Source of the DNA: Zygnema cylindricum
Taxonomy: Eukaryota > Streptophyta > Zygnematophyceae > Zygnematales > Zygnemataceae
Direction of reading: 5' to 3'
Assembly (NCBI GenBank): GCA_037447655.1
Contig: JBBHKE010002205.1
Coordinates: forward strand, 126,001-160,034
DNA: 34,034 nucleotides
Shown: positions 9,443 through 19,400 of the stretch, one piece after another
How the letters are laid out: the number at the start of each line of letters is the position of its first letter
How positions within the stretch are numbered: position 1 is the stretch's first letter
Made by a program: the position numbers and the translations under genes
The notes under the pieces: generated by a model
What the model was told of the DNA's origin: nothing
Databases searched by the model: none
The model's input: only the letters and a program-made list of their open reading frames with translations

Positions 9443-10543
9443 CAAAATACAAAGTGTTGTTTAACGGGTTCTGTAATAACAATATTTAACACGTTGAACG
9501 CGACAACAAGTATTTTGTTTACGTCCGCCAAGGTGGCTATTACGGTAAACCATAGTTCAAAAGTAGGTGAAAGTAGGCCCATACAATATGCATATTGTTT
9601 GTAAAACATAGAATATTACTTTAAGACCCATATTGTATTGGTCGCAAAATGAAAAAAAAAGTAACACGGTTGAGTTGCATATCGATCGATAGAGAATTAA
9701 ACGCCATGTCTAAATTTTGAAAACATTGGGTGAATTTTATTTTCTCTGCGAGTTCCGATGTATATTTTATTTTAACCGTCAGATTCGAACGATCGGACGG
9801 TCGCTGATCAAAGTAGTGATTTTAGAAGATCACATGAAAAGTCCATAACACAACTCATCCTACGCCGTGTCAGTTCGCTGAAAATTTTCGTCCGGCGGCG
9901 TGCGCTGTACTATGATCATAAGTCAGATTCGTACGTTCGTACAAGAGTGTGCACAAACGCACACACATACAGTATGCCTACTCTACGCGAGTTTTGTGCC
10001 AAGTTTTGTGCGCCTACCAAAGGCCTACCATAAAATTGCTACACCGCGAATCGTAATTAGAGTAAATTACTCTAATTCGGTTGCTTGAAATTTCGACTCT
10101 ATGACATCAAATAGAGTAAACGATTCTAATTTTTTAAATATTCTAATTTAGGTAAGTTTAATTAGCGTACAAAATTGTAATATAGGTTCGTTTTAAATAG
10201 TGTGGAATACGGACGACGTTCGACCGTGCAAAATTGTACTTTTTTAAGTAAAAAGGTACAAATAATGATATAATAGAATCGCGCTCGCACGTGAAATCGC
10301 ACTAAACGAAATATCAATCACATCAAAAAAAAACCGTTTGCATAACTCTCGTCCGTCGACAGCATTGTCGTCAGTGTGAACATTAACAGACATTCAGCTC
10401 GACAAATAACACTAACGTCATAATGACGTCAAAACTATACGGACTGACAGATTTTGTACGTATACGTAATTTAGTGTTTATAATTTCAGCGCGGATAATT
10501 ATTGCCGACATAACCCAATATAGAGTACTTAAATAAATTATAG

Positions 10544-11771
10544 CATAGTTCAAAAGTAGGTGACCGTACGCCCATACAATATGCCTATTGTATGCAAAAC
10601 ATACAATATGGCCTTAAGACCCATATTCATAGTTGTTCAATACGTGGATTTTTTCATTTTTTCCCAGTTTCTACGTATTGTACGTGACTTTTGAAAAATA
10701 CGCAAAAAAACCTCTACTGTAAACTTAAACTGCAATATTACGGCAACTAATAAACAAAATGCTGTAACTGCTATATTTTTTACGGAAATTGTACGGTAGT
10801 CTATAAAAAAAAATAGATGCACGTATCCGTAATTTCTGTTAAGTAAACCGAACAGAATGTACATGGATTGTACGGGAAAATAGTGTGACGTCTACAAATA
10901 TTTCCAAAAAGAGACCTTACGGCGTCACACTATTTGAGCGCCGTGAGTTCAAATTTTGTACGGGCGTCTTCATCAAATTTCGAAAAGAAGCCGCCATTAT
11001 TACTTGAACAGTTGAACCCGAAAAATCATAGAAGACGCCATTACCGTCGCCACGGCGGAAGTTAAATATAATAAAAATATATGGCGCAGGTTATGAACTT
11101 GCGCCTGCGCACGTCGTCAAGTACGGTAAGGAACACGCATCCTTAACCAGTTGATGTAGATGTTACGATATGCACAATGTGTGTGACAATAATAGAATTA
11201 AGTAATGTTTTTCACCGCTCATTTAACGGAAAGCGTACAAACTGCGGTACATCTTCAATTCAATTTTTTAAAAATGTACGGATTTGTACGGGAAAAAAAT
11301 CATTAACGTTTTTTTCAAATCGACCTCTCCAGTTTCTACGTATTGTACGCGCGTTCGAAACGTGCGTAAAATACGTTTTGAACAACTATGCCCATATTGT
11401 ATTGGCCGCAAAATGAAATAAAATAGTAACAGGGTTGAGTTGCACATGGATCGATAGAGAATTAAACGTCATGTCTAAATTTGAAAAAAAAATCGGACAA
11501 AAAAATATTTTTCTGTGAGTTTTGAGCGACTTTTTATTTAAACCGTCAGATTCGGACGATCTGACGGTCTTTGATGAAAGTAACGATCTAAGAAGATCAC
11601 ATGAAAAGCCCATAACACAACTTACGATAGGACTATCGTCAGATTCGGACGATCGGACGGTCTCTGATGAAAGTATCGATCTTAGAAGATCACATGGAAA
11701 GCCCGTAACACAACTTACGCTAAAGGCGGCCTACAAAAGGCCTACCAAAAAACGCCTACTTTTGAACTATG
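10544..11771. mobile_element. Non-autonomous hAT-C element, inner copy, 1228 bp
   Basis: Ends CATAGTTCAAAAGTAGG and CCTACTTTTGAACTATG(inverted, with CGC/CCT variation) mark it. The flanking duplication is AATTATAG on the left and AATTAGAG on the right, the latter now after the next insertion (7 of 8 match). It is inserted in TA-MITE 3. Small open frames in it have no recognisable product. Confidence 0.83.
11544..11730 (+). repeat. 93-bp tandem duplication in hAT-C
   Basis: The unit starts CGTCAGATTCGGACGATC at 11544 and again at 11637, each followed by GATGAAAGTA, AGAAGATCACATG and TAACACAACTTACG. The outer hAT-C copy has a single, more diverged unit near 9779, so the duplication is specific to this copy. 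Confidence 0.85.
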
Positions 11772-11777
11772 AATTAG

Positions 11778-12161
11778 TAGTGTTGGGTATCGAGGACCAC
11801 TTGCCGATATTCGATATGTACCGAATTTTAGGTACCCGATAATCGATATATCGCCTCGATATATCGATTATTGAAATATCGCGATATATTGCCGATATAT
11901 TGTATCGTCGATATATCGAAAATGAAAATTTTAATTTTGCCCCAGTGGGGAAATTTCCGTACGATTTTCCGTACGTTTTTTCGTACAGTTTTCCGTACAG
12001 TTTTCCGTACTCTCACTGTACGGACAAGCAATTTTTGCGATATATATCGCGATAATTTATGTTGGTCCCGGTACGATATATCGAGGAATCTGTTCGATCG
12101 ATATTCGATATATCGAATATCGAAATTATCGCGATATGAAACTACCCGATACCCAACACTA
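11778..12161. mobile_element. Non-autonomous hAT-B element, 384 bp
   Basis: Inverted ends TAGTGTTGGGTATCG and CGATACCCAACACTA, with an exact 8-bp duplication TGAATTAG (11770-11777, 12162-12169). The duplication overlaps the last two bases of the inner hAT-C element, so this is the younger insertion. The subterminal parts are dense palindromic CGATATATCG units. The middle holds five CGTAC words spaced about 12 bp apart (11957-12012). Confidence 0.92.
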
Positions 12162-12303
12162 TGAATTAGAGTAAACTTCCTCTGTGAAAAAGTTCTATCA
12201 CATAAATTAGAGTTCATTACTCTAATTGTTTTTTTTTGTTTTTTTATTTTAATTTTTCATTACTCTAATTACGATTCGCGGTGTACTGTACTTTTGAACT
12301 ATG

Positions 12304-12507
12304 CGGTAAACAATGGCCGCACAAAATCGTGTTTTTTATATACCATTATGATTAAAAGTGTAAAAAGGAAAACCCGTCCCTATCCGCACTAGTACAAGTG
12401 TCCCAACCTGTCTTCCTCCCTCCAACTCTATCCTTTCCTTCCTCTCTTTCATTTCAAATCATCTGCTTCGTTTCCCGCGCATTCTGCAATTCAAACCGGG
12501 GGCCATA
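12304..12507 (+). promoter_or_regulatory. Likely SMC5 core promoter and 5' UTR
   Basis: Only about 200 bp separate the transposon nest from the SMC5 start codon. The part from 12400 is pyrimidine-rich (CTTCCTCCCTCC, CTTTCCTTCCTCTC), typical of plant leaders, and contains a candidate E2F site. No clear TATA box is placed near it. Confidence 0.45.
12471..12478 (+). promoter_or_regulatory. Candidate E2F site upstream of SMC5
   Basis: TTTCCCGC is the consensus bound by plant E2F/DP factors in S-phase and DNA-repair genes. It lies 30 bp before the ATG of a chromosome-maintenance gene, where such control would be fitting. The role is inferred from motif and position only. Confidence 0.5.
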
Positions 12508-12750
12508 ATGAAGCGCGGGGCTCCTCCTTCCTCCTCACTGCCCGCTCGTCGCCGGCCCGGATCGTTCCGACGTGGCGACGACGACTTCTGTCCGGGACAC
12601 GTGCTGTCTCTGGAAGTCCGAAACTTTATGACGTACGACCACTTACATGTCCAGCCAGGGCCACGACTAAACCTCGTTATTGGACCGAACGGAACCGGCA
12701 AGAGCAGTCTCGTCTGTGCACTATGCCTAGGGCTCGGAGGCGAGACCAAG
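12508..12750 (+). CDS. SMC5: SMC5, first exon (structural maintenance of chromosomes 5)
   Basis: 81 codons from ATG to a splice donor (ACCAAG|GTCAGA at 12751). After a basic, Pro/Ser-rich leader the exon reads LSLEVRNFMTYDHL, the SMC5 N-terminal strand, then the Walker A loop GPNGTGKSS (residues about 59-67) and VCALCLGLGG. This is the first half of the ATPase head. SMC5 pairs with SMC6 in the nucleus, with NSE subunits, for recombinational repair and replication-stress tolerance. The full protein is about 1050 residues with many exons; none of the others is seen in this window. The next exon should follow the intron that runs into the gap at 12794. GC content is higher than the surroundings, as expected for a coding first exon. 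Identity of this exon is clear; the completeness of the gene cannot be judged. Confidence 0.9.
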
Positions 12751-12793
12751 GTCAGATTTTATTTTTCTTTTAGTTGCTTGTAATGCTGAGTGG

Positions 12794-12803
12794 NNNNNNN
12801 NNN
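12794..12803. other. Assembly gap (10 N)
   Basis: Ten undetermined bases, 43 bp into SMC5 intron 1, directly followed by a GA microsatellite. The true gap size is unknown, and continuity across it is doubtful (see the EXO70 entries). Confidence 1.

Positions 12804-12834
<31 letters not shown>
12804..12834. repeat. GA microsatellite at the gap edge
   Basis: About 15 AG units. In the inverted EXO70 pseudo-copy the same intron position carries a CTCTCTCCC microsatellite (33826-33883), so the repeat belongs to the EXO70 intron. Confidence 0.9.
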
Positions 12835-12835
<1 letters not shown>

Positions 12836-13214
12836 ATGATAGGATTAATTGGACAGAAAGATTCTGATAGCCATTTCAACAGACAAATCAACTTTCCATT
12901 CTCAAATGAAAACCGACTGTGTAACACAAGAAAGAGGCATACCAGCAAACAAAAACCCTAATGACACTATTTTGCGTAGAACACAGTTTCTGAAAAAAAA
13001 ATCATCAGCAACAAATTTTTGCAGAAAAAATTGGCTTCCTGTTTCAAGACTTTGAATCGAACACAGTTCTGCAGGAAAACTCCCTTAATTCACTGTCTAT
13101 TTTAAGGAAATAAAGACAAGTGTCACAAATGCAGACATTTGTCACATTGAGGTTGCCAAACACATGCTAATATCAGATAGGAAAGTATAGACAAGAAAGC
13201 CCAATAATTCTTAC

Positions 13215-13436
13215 ATTTTCTTTAAGGTCTTCTACTGCAGCAAACATATCTAGCATCGCGAATAACTGTTCCGGTAATCTTTTCGACGCAATTCCTTGTC
13301 CCAATTCCAAAAGTTGTAGCACTGGAGTTACAGCCGCTTGCCTAACCATTTCTGCAAAAGCTCTTCCTTGATCGGCTCCTAAACCGTCTAAAACTTGACT
13401 ACAAAGTTCGAATTCACCCGTCAACAACACATCAAT
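13215..13436 (-). CDS. EXO70: EXO70 exon (middle rod; last exon visible)
   Basis: 74 codons in phase 0, acceptor TTTTTCAG|ATTGAT and donor GAAAAT|GTAAGA. It encodes GEFELCSQVLDGL, a helical MVRQAAVTPVLQLLELGQ and the EXO70 signature-like PEQLFAMLDMF. A pseudo-copy of this exon lies at 33275-33493. The intron after it resembles the intron of that copy up to the microsatellite. Confidence 0.9.
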
Positions 13437-16400
13437 CTGAAAAAGTAAAGATGAGAAAAAAAAGGACAAGAAGGAAAAGGATGAGAGAAAAGAAGGATAT
13501 CGCCTTCAAAGGACAATATTCAATCAATCAAGACCGGAACAGCGAATGGTACACCACGAATCGTAATTAGAGTAAATAACGCTAATTCGGTCACCCTAAC
13601 TTTCGACTCTATCACCTTAAATAGAGTAAATGACTATAATTTTTTTCATTATACTATTTAAGGTAAGGTTTAATTAGCGTAAAAAAATCTAATATAGGTT
13701 CGTTTTAAATAGTGTGGAGTACGGACGATGTCCAACCGTGCAAAATTGCACTTTTATAAGTAAAAAGGTACAAATAATGATTTAATAGAATCGCGCTCGC
13801 ACGTGAAATCGCACAAAACAAAAAAATCAATCACATCGAAAAAAAGCCGTTCGCATAACTCTCGTCCGTCGACAGCATCGTCGTCAGTGTGAACATTAAC
13901 TGACATTCAGCGCGACAAATAGTACTAACGTCATAATGACGTCAAACTATACGGACTGACAGATTTTGTACGTCTACGTAATTTAGTGTTCATAATTACA
14001 GCGCGGATAATTATTGCCGACATAACCCAATATAGAGTACTTAAATAAATTAGAGTAAACTTCCTCTGTGAAAAAGTTCTATCACACAAATTAGCGTTCA
14101 TAACTCTAATTGTTTTTTTTTGTTTTTTTACTCTAATTTTTTCTTTACTCTAATTACGATTCGCGGTGTAGTGTGTTTCAAAAACATTCAATAATACGCT
14201 GTGAAGAACTGGAAAAGGAAAAATAATATTGTATTACAAAAGAGTAGATATAACAGAATAGTGTGAAGAGGGAATGTCATGAAATGCAGCAAAGTGAGAA
14301 AAAAATGGTGAGAGGAGACTGTATAGCTTATTATAAAGCAAAAAGTCAATCAGAAAAACGGGAAAAGTATTCAATAGACTGCAATAAAAGCCAAAAGACT
14401 AACAAAAGGGGCAAGGTAAAAAATGGAATTTCTGAGTGACGAGAAGATTTTCTTTTAGCTATAATTCTAGACATCTTTGTGGCTAAAAAGACCATAAGTG
14501 ACAGAGCTATCAAAGAGGATAAATGAGAAGCGCTTTTCACTTCCTAAAAACTTGCATATATCCAGATTAAACTTCCTCAAAATTATGACTAACAATTAGA
14601 GGAGATTTGGCCGAATATCAATAAATTACTCGGGCCAATACCAATAGTATTCTGGACTAGAAAAAAAAAACATGGCCAGAAATTCTTCATTATCAAACTG
14701 ATGATGAATAATCAGTTATTCAGCAAAGCTTTCATATTTTCTGTATTTAGATGTAGGGCAGATGGAAGTTAAAAAAAACGATGGCACTTACAACAACGTT
14801 CATTTGTGTAATCCACTCCTTGCATGTCCTTTCCAAAATTTCCCACGGCATATTTTCCACTGTAAGTTCACAAACATCGTAAGTTTTCATCGTTCTGAGG
14901 CACTCCTTCAAGAAATCTGACCTAACCAACCTGCCCCAGAAAAAAAAAAGCGTCGTTACTTCAGTATTCCATAAAAAGAATTGTGTTTAGCAGTGCGCTG
15001 TACATTCCATCTTTATCATTTCTCCATTTGACCAACACAAACCATAATTTTTGACATCCAGAGAAATTACAATGAAATTTATCTGAACGTAAGAACCAAA
15101 AACACATCCAGGCACCTTCTCTTCACGTTTCTTCGAAAATCAGATGACCAGGGATGTTGCCGTTGCTTGGTTTATTTTCATAATATTTTCATAATGTTTT
15201 CATAATATTTTCATAGACGTAATAGCACGAGGGTAAAAGTCCATGGAAGAGTCCGTCCCATTCAAAAAGTCATCCTTGAAAAAAAAAAGATTTTTATGTC
15301 TCCATACAAGATATTCCAAGAAGCTTCATTAGGTGATGGCACATAAATGTCGTTGTTTCGGAACACCAAGTCAAAGGTACAACAATAAAATTTGTACAGC
15401 TTAACCTAGATTTTGTCGATGACACGTGAATAGTTATTGCAATCGTCCCCGTTGCCGTCCCAACATATCAAGGCAAACTCGTTTTTTTTTTGATTTTTTA
15501 GGGTTTTTATGTCATTCAACTTTCGTTGGTCATCATAAATACCTACTTCGCTTCACTAGAACCTTCCAAGTTTAATGAATTAAAGCCCACTTTGTCATGA
15601 GTTCAGTTCCAATGATTTGCAGAACCGACCCATGGGGACAAAAAAAAGTCCTCTTTAAGGAGCTCTAACAATTTTTCCCCTCATACAATCGAACTCAACT
15701 GTTGATGGATCATAGTTTCAGAGGTCTTAGGCTTCATGTGCTCCCCAACCCAACCGTGAAGTGGGAGAGAAATGAATATGCAAATCTCGTTTTTCGTTTT
15801 TCGATTTTTTTCTCATTTTTTCCGTGAAAAGCATAACAATTGGGCGGATAAAACATACAGGGAAGTTATGCCTTGAAAACCGATAACTATCTGTTTCTTG
15901 TATCAGACAACCTGCGATATCGTATGCAATATTGTAATGTATATAGAAACCAGCTAATTGGCTATTATCTGGTGAGTACATTCCAAAAATCTATTTCCTT
16001 CTATAACTTCGGAACAAAATGCTTACAAGATATGACCGTTCCTTAGTCTGTTGTTATCCGCCAAATTCATACTGACAAATTAGCGAACCAAAAAACCGAT
16101 AATTTTTGCATTACCAACTGACAGCGTACTCGGTCTATCTCGAAAATAAAAGCTAAACCTTTACACAAACCAAAAAAGTATTGCCCAAACTGGCTCTGCT
16201 TCCCTTTTGCCAATTGGTTTTCCTTCCTTTACTTTTCTGCCTTAAGTTTACGACAATTCACTAAGAACCCTCTATGAAAGTCAACACCCACATCCGTGCA
16301 CCTCTCTTCCATAATCTCCTTCTTTCCAAAAGTATTCTTCTCTCCCCTGCTACCTGTTCTTCCCCTTCCCCGCCTCCCTCCCTCCCCCTTTCCCTCCCTA

Positions 16401-19400
16401 TCTACAACCATCCAAGCACCTTTCTCCCTTTTCCCCAACCTCTTCTCTCTCCGCCTCCCTCACCGATAAACTCTGCAGCACCTCGCTTCCACATTCCCCC
16501 ACAACCTTCACTCTCCTTCTCCCTCACCTATAGACTCCCCCACAACCTTCTCTCTCCTTCTCGCTCACCTGTAGACTCCGCAGCACCTCGCTCCCACATT
16601 CCCCTACAACCTTCTCTCTCCCCCACAACCTTCTCTCTCCTTCTCTCTCCCTCTCCCTCACCTGTAGACTCCGCACACCTCCATCCCACATTCCCCCACA
16701 ACCTTCTCTCTCCTTCTCTCTCCTTCTCTCACCCTCTCCCTCACCTGTAGACTTCGCAGCACCTCGCTCCCGCCATCCCCAATCGCATTCTCTCGGAAAT
16801 CCTCGCGAGCCACGTCACCGTGGCAGGTGGCAAGAGCTCAAAGGCCACCTCCAGGTCCTCCCGAGGCGGAGGCTCGGAAACTGGTACGGCCGGTACGCCC
16901 AAATCCCCGACCCTCTGCTCGGCTCTGACGGGAGATTCTGATTGGGCCTGGCGAATGGAAATGGCTGTGAGTTTGTCTTTAGTCAGACGTTGGGAGGCTT
17001 GATTGCTGCAGGAAGAGGGGGAGGGGGAGGAAAGAGAGAGTAAGGGAGAGTAAGGGAGAGTAAAAAGGGAGAGGAAAGGGAGGGGAAAGGAGGAGGAAAG
17101 GGGGAGGAAAGGGAAAGGAAGGGGAGAGGAAAGGGAAAGGAAGGGGAGAGGAAAGGGAAAGGAAGGGGAGAGGAAAGGGAAAGGAAGGGGAGAGGAAAGG
17201 GAAAGGAAAAGGAAGGGAAAGGGAAAGGAAAGGGAAAGGAAAGGGAAAGGAAAGGGACGGGAAAGGGACAAGAATGAGAGAAGAAACGGAGAAGGAACTA
17301 CAGCGGTGGATAGGGAAAGAGAGGCAAACTGAAATGGAAGGAGCGAGGGATTTTGAGCATGATGGGTTCAGTTTATGTGTGGTAATTAACTAATGTTCTG
17401 TATAAACCAGACTTCCTTAATTTCACTAAAGATATCTTACATAGAACTGGTTGACATAATAGTGTGTCTCAAGACACAATGGAAGGTGCATAAACACACC
17501 AGCCATACTGTTGTAAACACAATTCTTTTACCAACAATAATTCAGACCAACCATAGTACAGTTGAGGTGCACTCCAAATTCACTCCCACATTTATCAAAA
17601 AACTTCACATGTCACTCTTTAAAGGAATTAAATAAACTACAACACAGACCAAACTGATGGCGCTGAATAATGTATCTCCGAGCAAAAATATCTTCTAAAT
17701 TAAGGATATATATATTCTTTATAAAAACTTATAATTATAGATTATTAGTTTTCATTATTGATAAATTATAATAACAACTGAGAAAATTCTTAACTTACAG
17801 CAAAAACCTTCTTCGTTCTGTACAAAAAGATTAACTGCAGACTTTCTTTCTACTTATGGTAACTACAACTTTCTTCCTTCTTGCTTTCTTGCTCTCTCCT
17901 CCTTTTTCTTTGCCACATTCTTTTCCCTTTTTATTCAATGAGAACACCGGTTGTTACCTCCTTCGTTGAAGCATATCTTTGAATTCAAATTCCAAATCCG
18001 CCATAGCTGTGGCCAAAAGTTGTCGAGTTTGTCGCGATCCTTCCGTAAATTCATTTTCTTCAAAAAGAGTTTTTGCATTAAAAAGAAGATCGACAACCTG
18101 AAGGTATTCATCGAGCCTTCCATGAGGTCCCTCGGCCACAATTGCTTCGACCTGCAAATTTTCCAAGACAAGAGTGGGGAGGAGGGAGATCTTTTTAAAA
18201 AAGTGAGAGAAATGAGCCCTTCAGAAAGTGCGTAAGTGATCCATACTTTTGCCATTATTTTGTGCCGCAAAAATCATAAAGAAAAGTCAAAACAAAAACC
18301 AGAAAATGACATAAAAAAACCCATTGAAACCTAGAAGAAAAATGCACCCGAATTTTGCATAAAAAGCATACAAAAAATGTCATACAGGAAAATTCATCGA
18401 ATACGGAAAAAAATAATAAACAAGATACAAATCGATGAGACACTAGTTGTAACAACAAACAAAAACACAAAGCAGTAAAATTTAAAATTTAACAGAATAT
18501 GCAACTACAAATAAAGTAGGATCGTAATAAAAATTGGAAGTCAGGCACACAGTTCAATTGGTGAACGATGAATGATTTGAAAACAATAAATATAGTTTAA
18601 TGGAGACTATTACCAATCCTGTAACCCAATAAAAAAGCATTCTGATATTGTCAATATTGGTTGTAAGTTGGTTAGATTTCATTTTCCATAGTAATATATT
18701 GAATAGCAACTATTAGAATGGCTGAAACATGAAAAATATCGGTTGAAATTAGTTAAGATTGATTAAAACTAGTTAACTAGTTTAATAACGGCTAAACTTG
18801 GGTGAATAATTGCTTCCAACAGATTGATCATGTCAAGATTCATTAGGTTAGATAACATCAGTTAAAAAAAACATGCTAACGAGTTGAGATATAAAAAGTT
18901 GAAAATTGTTTGAAAGAGGTGAAAACAGGTGAGAATAGCTGAGAGTAGCTTGAAAATTGTTTGAAAGAGGTGAAAACAGGTGAGAATAGCTGAGAGTAGC
19001 TTGAAAATTGGTTGAAATAGGACGAGAAAGAGGAGATCAATTAATGGAGATCAATGGAGATCAATGGAGATCAATGGTTGTAATTGGTTGTCATAAGTTA
19101 AAAAACATAGTGATGATACAGGCCACGTGAATCGACTCATGAACAAAAGGAAAATGTAGACATTGTTCCCGAAAAAGCCACTGCTTATAATTACTGTTGC
19201 CCACATTATGAAACAAAAAAAATCATATGACGTGAACTAACAATGCTTCATGCAACAACAATGGTGATATGAACTAAACGATCATCCTTGGGTCAATGAG
19301 TTTAGTGCTCTGATGATTTTAAAACAACTAATTCAATTCCAAATTGGGACTTCAGATGCACATCTACAAACTTAATGGCATAATTTACAGCCTCTTATAC

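Larger units (their letters stand above)
10042..12283. mobile_element. TA-MITE 3, interrupted by hAT-C and hAT-B copies
   Basis: Left end CACCGCGAATCGTAATTAG and right end CTAATTACGATTCGCGGTG are perfect inverted repeats, flanked by TA (10040-10041, 12284-12285). Without its insertions it is about 0.6 kb and nearly identical to the uninterrupted copy at 13552-14168. That copy shows the empty site (AAATAAATTAGAGTAAAC) for both insertions. Confidence 0.9.
9551..12303. mobile_element. Non-autonomous hAT-C element (outer copy of the promoter nest)
   Basis: Ends CATAGTTCAAAAGTA and TACTTTTGAACTATG are perfect inverted repeats, flanked by an exact 8-bp duplication CGGTAAAC (9543-9550, 12304-12311). 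Its own sequence is only about 0.5 kb; the rest is a TA-MITE (10042-12283) inserted 20 bp from its right end. Internal parts (GCCCATACAATATGC, AGAAGATCACATG, GGCCTACCA) recur in the second hAT-C copy at 10544-11771. No coding region is seen. Confidence 0.88.

Noticed and set aside
11522-12217. Open frames on both strands with Arg/Tyr/Asp or RTVFRT repeats
   Set aside because: They come from palindromic CGATATATCG and TTCCGTAC repeats of the hAT-B and hAT-C elements; no known domain.
16274-16750. 158-codon Pro/Ser-rich open frame on the plus strand
   Set aside because: It arises from the pyrimidine-rich repeats and duplicated donor cassettes in the EXO70 intron; codon content is pure repeat composition.
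16741-17271. 176-codon minus-strand frame read as one protein
   Set aside because: Its first 88 codons are the CT tract (repeating Phe/Pro/Leu/Ser). Only the part after the acceptor at 17006 is EXO70 coding sequence.
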